The notes beneath the pieces were generated by a model. That model was not told the DNA's origin and made no database searches. It was given only the letters and a program-made list of their open reading frames with translations. From positions 1 to 15,104 of the forward strand of contig JAGTQS010000039.1 of assembly GCA_018397055.1 (NCBI GenBank): a stretch of 15,104 bases of DNA, written 5' to 3'. Source of the stretch: Candidatus Bathyarchaeota archaeon. Lineage in GTDB: Archaea > Thermoproteota > Bathyarchaeia > Bathyarchaeales > DTEX01. The translations under genes were made by a program, and so were the position numbers. How positions within the stretch are numbered: the stretch's first letter is position 1; each line of letters begins with the position of its first letter. Positions 1-8,448 of the stretch are shown in pieces.

Positions 1-39
1 CCAACGTTTCAGCTTCCCAATGTCTCTAGGCTTCTTCAT
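1..39 (-). CDS. Possible N-terminus of an unidentified protein (partial)
   Basis: Read on the minus strand from an ATG at 39, thirteen codons stay open to the window edge and give the basic start MKKPRDIGKLKRW. This is too short to name; small basic archaeal proteins, including ribosomal ones, often begin this way, but that is only an impression. An AT-rich TATA-like stretch (61-67) is centred about 25 nt upstream of the ATG, the distance expected for a leaderless archaeal transcript, and no clear ribosome binding site is seen. It would be transcribed divergently from rpoB. A plus-strand frame is also open here, so the call is tentative. Confidence 0.3.
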   Translation of the reverse strand, partial: MKKPRDIGKLKRW

Positions 40-44
40 ACAAG

Positions 45-75
45 CACACTCTCACACTCTAAATTTAAGAGTGTG
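45..75. repeat. Tandem 8-mer with inverted partner (stem-loop/operator-like)
   Basis: The 8-mer CACACTCT occurs twice in direct tandem (45-52 and 53-60). Its exact reverse complement AGAGTGTG follows at 68-75, after a 7-nt AAATTTA spacer. The second copy and the inverted copy can form a perfect 8-bp hairpin; the first copy plus G44 can instead pair for 9 bp with 68-76. The AT spacer is where a TATA box for the leftward partial gene would sit. Confidence 0.5.
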
Positions 76-371
76 CCATATGTCTTGGGATAATAGATGA
101 GATTTAGGATAAACAAAAAGGCTATTTTTTTGGAATTTGACCCGAAATAAATTCATGCGAGACCTTGATTCGTCATTTGTTGGGAAAGTGGGAATGATAA
201 CATTTATTAGAATCGTTTATCGTTTACTCATTAGCTTTCAAAAACGGTGAAAGCAATCCTAGACTCCCACTTGGGCTGGGTGGATACCGGTCCGTTGGAG
301 GAAAAAACTCTGAAAAATAGAACCTGTAAACATTTAGTACGTTCAAACCTTGAAGGGGGATTGTTTATAAT
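76..371 (+). promoter_or_regulatory. Intergenic leader and putative promoter region of the rpoB operon
   Basis: These roughly 300 bases hold no convincing gene. AT-rich TATA-like stretches at about 203-209 (TTTATTA) and 215-221 (TTTATCG) would start transcription near 230-245 and leave a leader of about 130 nt. That leader contains a GC-richer block (243-300) able to fold: AACGG 243-247 pairs with CCGTT 292-296, enclosing a stem 267-272/278-283. A second small hairpin, TTCAA-ACC-TTGAA (342-354), lies directly before the purine-rich ribosome binding site GGGGGA (355-360). rpoH, usually found here in archaea, is missing. The promoter choice is inferred. Confidence 0.3.
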
Positions 372-3300
372 TTGATTAATTTTGATGATGCGTTTCTAGT
401 ACAGAAGGCTCTGTTTGAAGAAAAAGGCTTAGTCAGGCAGCATCTTGACTCCTACAACGAGTTTGTTGAACACGGTCTTCAGCAGGTTATAGACGAGGTT
501 GGCGAAGTCGAAATTGAGGTTCCTGAAGGACCATACAAAATAAAATTTGGAAGAATCTTCATTGTCCGCGAAATCGAAAACGACGTGATCTACGGTCCAT
601 ACATAACTGAGGTAGACGGAACCCGGCATGAAATTTACCCTATGGAAACAAGGCTTAGAAACCTCACTTACGCGATGCCTCTTTCCGTGGAGATGACGCC
701 TGTTATCGACGATAAGGAGCTGGAAAAGGAACTTGTTTACATCGGTGACTTGCCAACTATGCTTAAGTCAAAATACTGTCTTCTTTCGGAGCTTAAAGAT
801 GAAGAGCTTATTAGGCAAGGCGAAGATCCTCTTGATCCAGGCGGCTACTTCATTATTAATGGGTCTGAACGAGTTATCGTGGCCATTGAAGACTTGGCTC
901 CCAACCGCATTCTAGTAGACATTGACATAAGAGGAGTTAACCCAGTATACCAAGCAAAGGTTTTCTCTACAACCGTCGGGTTCAGAGCCCGAATAGAGCT
1001 CAGGCTTAAGTCAAACGGCACAATCCACATATCAGTTCCAGGAGTTCCCTCAGAAATTCCATTCATAGTAATGATGAGGGCTTTAGGTCTACAATCCGAC
1101 CGAGAAATAGCTGAGGCGGTTTCCGCAGACAAAACCCTGCAAAGCGAACTTGAACAGTCATTCGAGATGGCTGCGGATGTCGAAACTTCGGAGGACGCTC
1201 TTCTTTTCATTGGCAACAGGGTAGCTCACGGCCAAGTGAAAAGCTACAGGCTTATGAAGACAGAAACAATCATTGACAGAAACTTTCTGCCTCATATTGG
1301 AAGAACAAAAGAAAGTAGGAAAGACAAGGCTTACTTCCTCGGCGAAATGGCTTCCAGAGTAATCGAGTTGAAACTTGGAAGACGAAAACCTGATGATAAA
1401 GACCACTTTAAAAACAAGAGGCTGAAGCTAGCCGGACCACTTCTCGCAGACCTATTCAGAGTAGCCTTCAGAAACCTGTGCCGAGATATTAAGTATCAGC
1501 TTGAAAGAATGGGACTCAAAAGAAGAATGATAAGCGTCTCAATCGCCGTGAGACCTGGAATCATTTCAGACAAGCTTCAACACTCATTGGCAACTGGAAA
1601 CTGGGGTAGAGGAAGAGTAGGAATTACGCAGTTGCTTGATAGAACAAACATGATATCTGCCCACAGCCACCTGAGAAGACTGCAATCTCCACTTAGCCGC
1701 AGCCAACCAAACTTCGAAGCGAGAGATCTTCACGCCACTCATTGGGGAAGAATTTGCCCAAACGAGACCCCTGAGGGCGCAAATTGTGGACTCGTAAAGA
1801 ACCTTGCATTGTCAGCGTCAATATCCGTTGGGTTAGATCAGGAAAAGGTAAAGCAGATGCTTTACAGAAGAGGCGTCATACCATTAACTGAGGCCAGCGA
1901 GACTGTGCGCGCTTCGGGTGCAAAGGTTTTTGTCGACGGCTGCCCAATTGGCTATCATGTTTCTCCAATAGAATTTGTTAATAAGTTGAAAGAGGACAGA
2001 AGAAAAGGTGCCATTTCATCTGAAATAAATGTCGCATACTTCTCTAAGGCTCATGGAGTAAACGAAGAAGTTTATGTTAACTGCGATGAAGGACGAGTTC
2101 GACGGGCTCTCATAATCGTTGAAAACGGCAAATCCAAGCTTAGCGACGAAGAGATGGCTAAGATCCGCTCTAAAGAGTGGAACTGGGAAGACCTCATTAA
2201 ACGTGGTATTATCGAATACTTGGACGCTGAGGAGGAAGAAAACGCTTTAGTTGCCTTAACTTCAGAAGACATAACCTTTAAGCATACCCACCTTGAAATT
2301 ACGCCTTACTCGATTTTGGGAACCTGTGCCTCTTTGATTCCTTACGCAGAGCACAATCAGTCACCTCGAAACTCCTATGAGTCCGCGATGTCGAAGCAAG
2401 CATTAGGCATCTATGCCGTGAACTTTCCATTAAGAGTTGATTCGAGGTCTCACATACTTCATTATCCGCAGACTCCTGTTGTTCAAACAAAACCTTTAGA
2501 CGTTATCGGATACAATCTTAGGCCTTCTGGACAGAACTGTATCGTGGCAATTCTCTCGTACGAAGGCTACAACATGGAGGACGCCTTAATCTTTAACAAG
2601 TCATCCATAGAAAGAGGCATGGCCCGTTCAACGTTCTACAGAATTTACGATGCTGAATGCCGTCAATATTTGGGAGGCTTAAAAGACCGCCTCGTTATAC
2701 CAGAGCCGGGCACGCGTGGATACCGGGGAGAACAATATTACCGTTTCATTGAAGAAGACGGCGTTGTGAATGTCGAGGCAGATGTATCAGGCGGTGACGT
2801 GCTGATTGGCAGAATAAGTCCACCACGTTTCCTCGAGGAATATAAAGAATTTGAAATCAAAGGTCCAACAATGAGGGATTCCTCGGTTGACATGAGACCC
2901 TCGGAAAAAGGAACAGTTGACGCAGTTTTCATCTCTGAGACAAATGAAGGAAGCAAACTTGTGAAGGTCAGAGTACGTGATGAACGAATTCCAGAACTGG
3001 GAGACAAATTTGCCTCTCGCCATGGGCAAAAAGGCGTTATTGGAATGATTGTGCCACAAGAAAACATGCCTTTCAGCGTAGACGGCATTGTACCAGACAT
3101 CATCATTAATCCACACGCGTTCCCCTCAAGAATGACCATTGGACAGTTTTTGGAATCGCTTGCGGGAAAGGCAGCGTCTGCAGGAGGAGAAGTTATGGAT
3201 GGAACGCCGTTCATTAATAAGAAAGGCGATGAGCTAAAACAAATACTCATAGACCATGGCTTTAGCTACACTGGGCGTGAAGTCCTCTACGATGGAATAA

Positions 3301-3737
3301 CGGGAGAAAAATACGTTACAGAGGTCTTCATGGGCGTAATCTATTACCAGAAGCTGCATCACATGGTTGCTGACAAAATCCACGCGAGGGCAAGAGGACA
3401 AGTTCAAATGCTCACAAGACAACCAACTGAGGGAAGAGCAAGAGGTGGCGGATTACGGTTCGGTGAAATGGAAAGAGACTGCTTGATCGGACACGGAGCT
3501 GCCATGTTGCTTCGTGATAGGCTTCTTGAGGAATCAGACAAATACGTTCTTTACGTATGCGAAAACTGCGGTCTAATCGCTTATTACGACATCAAACAGA
3601 GAAAGTACGTTTGCCAAATCTGCGGAGAACAATCACGTGTTTCGCCAGTTCAAGTTTCATACGCATTCAAGTTGCTATTACAGGAGCTTATGAGCTTGTG
3701 TGTAACACCTCGGTTGAGGCTTAAGGAGAGAGCCTAA
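372..3737 (+). CDS. rpoB: DNA-directed RNA polymerase subunit B (unsplit)
   Basis: This is the second-largest subunit of archaeal RNA polymerase, equivalent to Rpb2 and bacterial beta; it forms one wall of the active-site cleft. At 1121 aa it is the full-length, unsplit form, unlike the B''/B' pairs of many methanogens. The start EEKGLVRQHLDSYNEF (around residue 16) is the typical archaeal N-terminus. GYNMEDA (732-738) and GDKFASRHGQKG (877-888) are conserved active-centre blocks, and RQPTEGRARGGG begins near 1016. A C-terminal zinc ribbon has Cys 1063, 1066, 1081 and 1084. The start is a UUG preceded 11 nt upstream by GGGGGA; no better start fits the conserved N-terminus. It is the first gene of the operon, and its stop lies 1 nt before the rpoA ATG. 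Confidence 0.97.
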   Translation: MINFDDAFLVQKALFEEKGLVRQHLDSYNEFVEHGLQQVIDEVGEVEIEVPEGPYKIKFGRIFIVREIENDVIYGPYITEVDGTRHEIYPMETRLRNLTYAMPLSVEMTPVIDDKELEKELVYIGDLPTMLKSKYCLLSELKDEELIRQGEDPLDPGGYFIINGSERVIVAIEDLAPNRILVDIDIRGVNPVYQAKVFSTTVGFRARIELRLKSNGTIHISVPGVPSEIPFIVMMRALGLQSDREIAEAVSADKTLQSELEQSFEMAADVETSEDALLFIGNRVAHGQVKSYRLMKTETIIDRNFLPHIGRTKESRKDKAYFLGEMASRVIELKLGRRKPDDKDHFKNKRLKLAGPLLADLFRVAFRNLCRDIKYQLERMGLKRRMISVSIAVRPGIISDKLQHSLATGNWGRGRVGITQLLDRTNMISAHSHLRRLQSPLSRSQPNFEARDLHATHWGRICPNETPEGANCGLVKNLALSASISVGLDQEKVKQMLYRRGVIPLTEASETVRASGAKVFVDGCPIGYHVSPIEFVNKLKEDRRKGAISSEINVAYFSKAHGVNEEVYVNCDEGRVRRALIIVENGKSKLSDEEMAKIRSKEWNWEDLIKRGIIEYLDAEEEENALVALTSEDITFKHTHLEITPYSILGTCASLIPYAEHNQSPRNSYESAMSKQALGIYAVNFPLRVDSRSHILHYPQTPVVQTKPLDVIGYNLRPSGQNCIVAILSYEGYNMEDALIFNKSSIERGMARSTFYRIYDAECRQYLGGLKDRLVIPEPGTRGYRGEQYYRFIEEDGVVNVEADVSGGDVLIGRISPPRFLEEYKEFEIKGPTMRDSSVDMRPSEKGTVDAVFISETNEGSKLVKVRVRDERIPELGDKFASRHGQKGVIGMIVPQENMPFSVDGIVPDIIINPHAFPSRMTIGQFLESLAGKAASAGGEVMDGTPFINKKGDELKQILIDHGFSYTGREVLYDGITGEKYVTEVFMGVIYYQKLHHMVADKIHARARGQVQMLTRQPTEGRARGGGLRFGEMERDCLIGHGAAMLLRDRLLEESDKYVLYVCENCGLIAYYDIKQRKYVCQICGEQSRVSPVQVSYAFKLLLQELMSLCVTPRLRLKERA

Positions 3738-3738
3738 A

Positions 3739-6700
3739 ATGGCAGTTGAAGAAATCTTCGACAAGATAATTGATGAGATTCGTTTTGGCGTTGTTTCTCC
3801 TCAAGAGATTCGTAAATTGTCTGTCGTCGAGATTAAGACAGCAGACACATATGATGAGGACGGCGCCGTAATACCTTCGGGGCTTATGGATAGCAGGCTT
3901 GGAGTTCTCGAACCAGGGCAAAGGTGTAGAACTTGTGGCAACACAGCTTCTAGATGCCCAGGACATTTCGGTCATATTGAGCTGGCAGTACCCATTGTTC
4001 ACGTTGAATTTACTAAAAAGATTCATGATTTGCTTCAGGCGTTCTGCAAAAACTGTGGACACATCTTGCTGTCTGAAGCAACAACCACGAGGCTCAGAAA
4101 ACGTGTTTTACGTATCAAAAAGCTGATGGGTTCGGTGCCAGACCATTATTACGACACTATTCTTGAACGAACAAAGAAAAACAAGGAATGTCCATATTGC
4201 GGCACGAGGCAATTCAAGGTCGAGTTTGTTAAGCCAACTGTATTCTACGAACACATCGAAGAAGGACCTCAACGGTTAACCGCAAGTATGATACGTGAAA
4301 GATTTGAAAGAATACCTGATGAAGACCTTGAAATATTAGGATACGACCCAAAAAGTGCACGTCCAGAATGGATGATTCTTCAAGTTCTACCTGTTCCACC
4401 CGTTTATGTTCGGCCATCAATTACGCTTGAGTCAGGCATCAGGTCTGAAGACGATTTAACGCACAAGCTAGTTGACATTATCCGAATCAACGAGCGCCTT
4501 AAAGAAAACATTGAGGCAGGCGCCCCTACGTTAATTATTCAAGACCTTTCAGAACTTTTAGAATACCACGTCACAACCTACTTTAACAATGAATCCTCTG
4601 GAATTCCGCCAGCGAGACACAGGTCAGGAAGAGCCCTAAAAACGTTGTCTCAAAGGCTTAAGGGTAAAGAAGGAAGATTTAGAAGCAACCTTTCTGGAAA
4701 GAGAGTTGACTTTTCAGCTCGTACAGTGATTAGTCCAGATCCGAATCTCGACATAAGCGAGGTTGGGGTGCCAATGACCATTGCAACAAAGCTTTCTGTT
4801 CCGGAGAAGGTTACAAGCTGGAACCTGCAGGAGATGCAACGCCTAGTGAGCAACGGACCAGACAACTATCCTGGCGCTCTGTACATTGTTAGGCCTGATG
4901 GAAAACGTGTAAGATTAGAGTTCGTTCTAGACAGGGAAAAAATCGCTGAAGGCGTGGAACCTGGATACATCGTTGAACGGCACATTAGAGACGGAGACGT
5001 AGTGATCTTTAATAGGCAACCCTCTCTTCACAGAATGTCCATAATGGCTCACTACGTGAGGGTTTTGCCATATAAGACGTTCCGTCTGCACCTGTGTGTG
5101 TGCCCGCCCTACAACGCGGACTTCGATGGAGACGAAATGAACCTTCATGTCCCACAAAGCGAAGAAGCTCAGACTGAAGCCCGAATTTTGATGCAAGTTC
5201 AAGACCACATTCTTTCACCCAGGTTTGGCGGTCCGATTATTGGTGCCATCCGAGATTTCATAAGTGGAGCATATTTACTGACCCGAAACAAACCTGAACC
5301 TACTTACCTAAACAAAAAAGAAGTTTGTGAGCTTCTGTTTGCCACAGGATACAATGGACCATTGCCCAAACCAGAAAAGGAGAAGCCTCAACCTCTATGG
5401 TCTGGTAAACAAATATTTAGCCTCTTTTTGCCTAAGGATCTTAACTATGCTTTAAAGGCTAGTATTTGCCAAAATTGTAAGGAATGTTTACGTGAAAAAT
5501 GCCCACATGACGCCTATGTTGTCATCAAGAATGGTACGCTGGTAAACGGCGCAATAGACAGAAACTCCATAGGCGCAGAAAAATCTGAAAGTCTTCTTCA
5601 CAGAATAATAAAAGATTACGGAACTGACGCTGGAAGAGAATTTCTGAATAGGATTAGCCGCCTACTGGCCAAATTTGTTTCAATGCGTGGTCTCTCATAC
5701 TCATATAGTGAATTGGAACTTTCACAAAACGCGAAGCAGAAAATCCAACGCCGAATTAGGGAGGCGGAAAAAAGCGTCGAGGAGCTAACCCAGCAACTGC
5801 TTAATAGAGAACTGGAAAGGCTGCCTGGACAAAGCCTCGAAGAATCGTTTGAAATTTACGTTATGGATGAGCTGTCGAAAGCTAGAGAAAAAGCAGGCGA
5901 AGTTGCTGACCTAGATTTCAGTATGGACAATGCGGGAGTGATAATGACGAGAAGTGGAGCTCGAGGCTCAACGATGAACATTGGTCAAATGGCGGCATGC
6001 CTTGGTCAACAATCCGTTCGAGGAAAACGGATTATGCGTGGATACTTAGATAGGGCTCTTCCCCACTTCGAGGCAGGTGACCCCTCTCCAAAAGCAAGAG
6101 GCTTCATTTATTCATCATACCGTGATGGATTAAATCCCGTCGAGTTTTTCTTCCACGCTATGGGTGGTCGTGAAGGTCTTGTGGACACTGCTGTTCGAAC
6201 CCAACAAAGCGGGTACATGCAGAGACGGCTGATTAATGCTATGGAGCACCTTCGAGTAGAATATGATGGGACAGTTAGGAACTCTGTCGGCGACATCATA
6301 CAATTTAAGTATGGTGAAGATGGCGTAGATCCAGCACGAAGCGACCACGGTAAAGCTGTAAACGTTGGCAGACTTGTCGAACAAATCGAGCTTGGTACTG
6401 AAAAGGGCCCTGCAGCGTCAGAAGAGTTCATTGATAAATGCCTAGAACAAGTAAAAGACCAACTGACGCCTCTCTTGGTGAAAGAAATGAAGGAAACCCT
6501 TACAAAAGCAAAACTGACAGAAAAGGGTGTAGACTTAGCTGTCAATCTCACGGTTGAAAGGTACAAGAAATCTCTAGTTGAGCCTGGAGAAGCAATAGGC
6601 ATAGTTGCAGCCCAATCGATTGGTGAACCAGGTACGCAGATGACTTTACGAACCTTCCATTATGCAGGTGTTAAAGAGCAAAACGTTACAATCGGTCTTC

Positions 6701-7581
6701 CTCGCCTCATCGAAATAGTGGATGCAAGAAGAGAACCGTCCACTCCAACAATGACTATTTATCTGGATAAAGAAAACAGTAAGAACCTGGAAAAAGCGAA
6801 AAAAGTTGCCCAGAGCATCCTTTTCACCTCAATTCAAGACGTAGCAGAAGCCCTTTACGTTAATCCCGAAGCTGAAGGAATCATAATCGAGCTTAACCCA
6901 GAGAAAATGAAGGAGAGGGGGATTACAATGGAAATGGTCGTTGAATCCCTCAATGTTCCAAAATACTCAGTAAATTTTGAAGACAACAAGATTTTCGTCG
7001 AATCTAAAAAGCAAGTACCCGCGAGAAGGCTTCTAGACCAAATATCTTCGCATCACCTGCACGGTGTGCCCGAGATTAAAAGAGTCCTAGTTATAGAGGA
7101 AGAAGGCGAGTGGGTCATCAGAACCGACGGATCAAACCTTACGAAGGTTCTTGAGGTTCCAGGGGTTGATCCTACGAGGACTACTACGAACAACATTCAC
7201 GAGATTTCAAAGACTTTAGGCGTTGAGGCCGCTCGAAACGCGTTGATTGCAGAGGCAGTTGGTGTGCTTGAGGAACAAGGCATGGATGTAGACATAAGGC
7301 ACATTATGCTTGTGGCCGACATTATGGCAGCTACAGGCAACATTCGGCAAATTGGTCGGCACGGCGTAAGCGGAGGAAAAGCAAGTGTTCTTGCAAGAGC
7401 AGCTTTCGAGATTACGGTTCCAAACATCGTCGACGCAGCTGTTAAAGGCGAGAAAGACTTGTTAAAGGGAGTCACCGAAAACGTGATAGTTGGACAATCA
7501 ATACCGATTGGAACAGGGCTTGTAGACATTTACATGTCTGCGGTACCGCTTGAAAAGACGGAGGAAAAAGAAATTGGCTGA
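3739..7581 (+). CDS. rpoA: DNA-directed RNA polymerase subunit A (A' and A'' fused)
   Basis: This is the largest, catalytic subunit of archaeal RNA polymerase, equivalent to Rpb1 and bacterial beta'. The Mg2+-binding loop NADFDGDEMN is intact, with catalytic Asp 461, 463 and 465. Zinc-site cysteines are seen at 63, 66 and 73 and at 103, 106, 151 and 154; another Cys group (577, 580, 583, 588) lies in the middle. The bridge-helix region (GGREGLVDTAVRTQQSGYMQRR) and the trigger-loop region (QSIGEPGTQMTLRTFHYAGV, from 959) sit in one open frame. Most archaea encode the part after about residue 865-950 as a separate A'' gene; here 1280 aa are continuous. The ATG has AAGGAGAG upstream. The end overlaps the start of rpl30e by 8 nt, so translation is probably coupled. 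Confidence 0.97.
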   Translation: MAVEEIFDKIIDEIRFGVVSPQEIRKLSVVEIKTADTYDEDGAVIPSGLMDSRLGVLEPGQRCRTCGNTASRCPGHFGHIELAVPIVHVEFTKKIHDLLQAFCKNCGHILLSEATTTRLRKRVLRIKKLMGSVPDHYYDTILERTKKNKECPYCGTRQFKVEFVKPTVFYEHIEEGPQRLTASMIRERFERIPDEDLEILGYDPKSARPEWMILQVLPVPPVYVRPSITLESGIRSEDDLTHKLVDIIRINERLKENIEAGAPTLIIQDLSELLEYHVTTYFNNESSGIPPARHRSGRALKTLSQRLKGKEGRFRSNLSGKRVDFSARTVISPDPNLDISEVGVPMTIATKLSVPEKVTSWNLQEMQRLVSNGPDNYPGALYIVRPDGKRVRLEFVLDREKIAEGVEPGYIVERHIRDGDVVIFNRQPSLHRMSIMAHYVRVLPYKTFRLHLCVCPPYNADFDGDEMNLHVPQSEEAQTEARILMQVQDHILSPRFGGPIIGAIRDFISGAYLLTRNKPEPTYLNKKEVCELLFATGYNGPLPKPEKEKPQPLWSGKQIFSLFLPKDLNYALKASICQNCKECLREKCPHDAYVVIKNGTLVNGAIDRNSIGAEKSESLLHRIIKDYGTDAGREFLNRISRLLAKFVSMRGLSYSYSELELSQNAKQKIQRRIREAEKSVEELTQQLLNRELERLPGQSLEESFEIYVMDELSKAREKAGEVADLDFSMDNAGVIMTRSGARGSTMNIGQMAACLGQQSVRGKRIMRGYLDRALPHFEAGDPSPKARGFIYSSYRDGLNPVEFFFHAMGGREGLVDTAVRTQQSGYMQRRLINAMEHLRVEYDGTVRNSVGDIIQFKYGEDGVDPARSDHGKAVNVGRLVEQIELGTEKGPAASEEFIDKCLEQVKDQLTPLLVKEMKETLTKAKLTEKGVDLAVNLTVERYKKSLVEPGEAIGIVAAQSIGEPGTQMTLRTFHYAGVKEQNVTIGLPRLIEIVDARREPSTPTMTIYLDKENSKNLEKAKKVAQSILFTSIQDVAEALYVNPEAEGIIIELNPEKMKERGITMEMVVESLNVPKYSVNFEDNKIFVESKKQVPARRLLDQISSHHLHGVPEIKRVLVIEEEGEWVIRTDGSNLTKVLEVPGVDPTRTTTNNIHEISKTLGVEAARNALIAEAVGVLEEQGMDVDIRHIMLVADIMAATGNIRQIGRHGVSGGKASVLARAAFEITVPNIVDAAVKGEKDLLKGVTENVIVGQSIPIGTGLVDIYMSAVPLEKTEEKEIG

Positions 7582-7885
7582 TTTAGACACGTCGCTTACG
7601 ATCGCTGTGAAAACTGGTAAAGTTTTATTTGGTTCAAACTCCACCTTAAACAGCGCTATGAGTGGAAAATTTCAACTGGTTGTCGCTGCTTCAAATTGTC
7701 CAAACAAGGTACGCGCAGACCTTGAACATTACTGTAAAATTTCAAAGATCCCGTTTCTCGTGTACCCGAAAACAGGTTTGGAGCTTGGAAGACTTTGCGG
7801 TAAGCCTTTTGTTGTTTCTGCCTTGGCGATAAGAGATCCTGGAGACTCAGACATAGTGAAAAGAGTGGAGGAAGGCAATGTCTAA
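7574..7885 (+). CDS. rpl30e: Ribosomal protein L30e
   Basis: This is a 103-aa protein of the L7Ae/L30e/Gadd45 RNA-binding family, a component of the large ribosomal subunit. The segments TIAVKTGKVLFGSNSTL, LVVAASNCP and the C-terminal FVVSALAI are typical of L30e. I chose the UUG at 7574: it has a strong GGAGG at 7560-7564, 9 nt upstream, and gives the usual short N-terminus before the conserved block. An earlier in-frame UUG at 7550 would add eight mostly Lys/Arg residues with no ribosome binding site. It overlaps the end of rpoA by 8 nt and the start of nusA by 8 nt. The rpoA-rpl30e-nusA order is a conserved archaeal arrangement. Confidence 0.93.
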   Translation: MADLDTSLTIAVKTGKVLFGSNSTLNSAMSGKFQLVVAASNCPNKVRADLEHYCKISKIPFLVYPKTGLELGRLCGKPFVVSALAIRDPGDSDIVKRVEEGNV

Positions 7886-8315
7886 AGGCATAAAATTTAC
7901 CAATCGCGAAATGAGGTACATCGCCCTTTTCGAAAGCATAACAGGCGCAATGGTAAGAGACTGCATTGTGGATGAAGACTTTGGCAGAGTTATTTTCGTG
8001 ATAAAAGAAGGCGACGTCGGCATGGCTATAGGCAAACATGGAAAAAACATTTTGATGCTTGAGAAAATGACCGGAAAAAAACATGAGATTATCGAGTTCT
8101 CAGAGGATCCATCTCAATTTATTAAAAACGCCTTGAAACCCGCTAAGATCAGGGAGATACGCATAACTGAGAAGCCTGATGGGAAAACCATAGCTGTAGT
8201 TTCAGTAGAGCCGAGAGACAAAGGAATCGCGATTGGAAAGAACGGGAAAAACGCTGAAAGAATCCGTTTTTTGGCAAAACGGTACTTCAACATAAACAAT
8301 GTCTCGATTATGTAA
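7878..8315 (+). CDS. nusA: Archaeal NusA-like KH-domain transcription factor
   Basis: This 145-aa protein matches archaeal NusA, which contains only the two KH RNA-binding domains and lacks the N-terminal polymerase-binding and S1 domains of bacterial NusA. Both KH signature loops are present: IGKHG (51-55) and IGKNG (119-123). Its likely role is in transcription elongation or termination through RNA binding, inferred from the bacterial counterpart. The ATG at 7878 is preceded by GGAGGAAGG, and the first 8 nt overlap the rpl30e stop region, so it is co-transcribed with the polymerase genes. Nothing unusual is seen in length or motifs. Confidence 0.95.
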   Translation: MSKGIKFTNREMRYIALFESITGAMVRDCIVDEDFGRVIFVIKEGDVGMAIGKHGKNILMLEKMTGKKHEIIEFSEDPSQFIKNALKPAKIREIRITEKPDGKTIAVVSVEPRDKGIAIGKNGKNAERIRFLAKRYFNINNVSIM

Positions 8316-8318
8316 CCC

Positions 8319-8380
8319 TGTTCATTAAAAATATTTTCAGAAAAAGGAAGGTTCATGAACAAATAGAAATGTTTAAAAAA
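8319..8380 (+). promoter_or_regulatory. Putative promoter of rps12 with GTTCAT palindrome
   Basis: The 133-nt gap between nusA and rps12 contains a TATA-like box, GTTTAAAAAA at 8371-8380, which predicts a start near 8400-8405 and a leader of about 45 nt. Just upstream is a perfect 10-bp palindrome, GTTCATGAAC (8351-8360). The same half-site GTTCAT occurs once more at 8320-8325. The gap and box suggest rps12 can be transcribed separately from the rpoB operon. Confidence 0.4.
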
Positions 8381-8448
8381 AAGGATTGACATTTCGCAAT
8401 AATGAAAATCAACCACAACGGTAAATTGTAAAGTTCAAAGGTGGAAAA

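Noticed and set aside
155..250. 31-codon frame in the rpoB leader on the plus strand
   Set aside because: It has no ribosome binding site and no recognisable sequence, and it overlaps the likely promoter and start of the leader; chance is more likely.
240..320. Possible C/D box or H/ACA guide RNA (CTGA at 309-312)
   Set aside because: No matching C box at proper spacing and no convincing ACA hairpin; only generic folding is seen.
335..360. GTTCAAACC resembling a tRNA T-loop
   Set aside because: There are no complementary T-stem, acceptor or anticodon arms around it.
2738..3250. 170-aa minus-strand open frame inside rpoB
   Set aside because: It is antisense to conserved rpoB coding sequence, Ser/Pro-rich and low in family-like motifs; a shadow of the real frame.
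5467..5502. Cys 577/580/583/588 in rpoA as a novel Fe-S insertion
   Set aside because: A comparable Cys group followed by PHDAYVVIKNG occurs, as I recall, in other archaeal A' subunits, so it is probably a normal feature.
6108..6602. 164-aa minus-strand open frame inside rpoA
   Set aside because: Antisense to the conserved bridge-helix region of rpoA; a shadow frame.
7550..7573. Upstream UUG start for rpl30e adding KRRRKKK
   Set aside because: No ribosome binding site precedes it, while GGAGG is ideally placed for the UUG at 7574, and L30e normally starts near there.
7656..8084. 142-aa minus-strand open frame across rpl30e and nusA
   Set aside because: It spans two well-identified genes antisense and has no promoter or ribosome binding site of its own.
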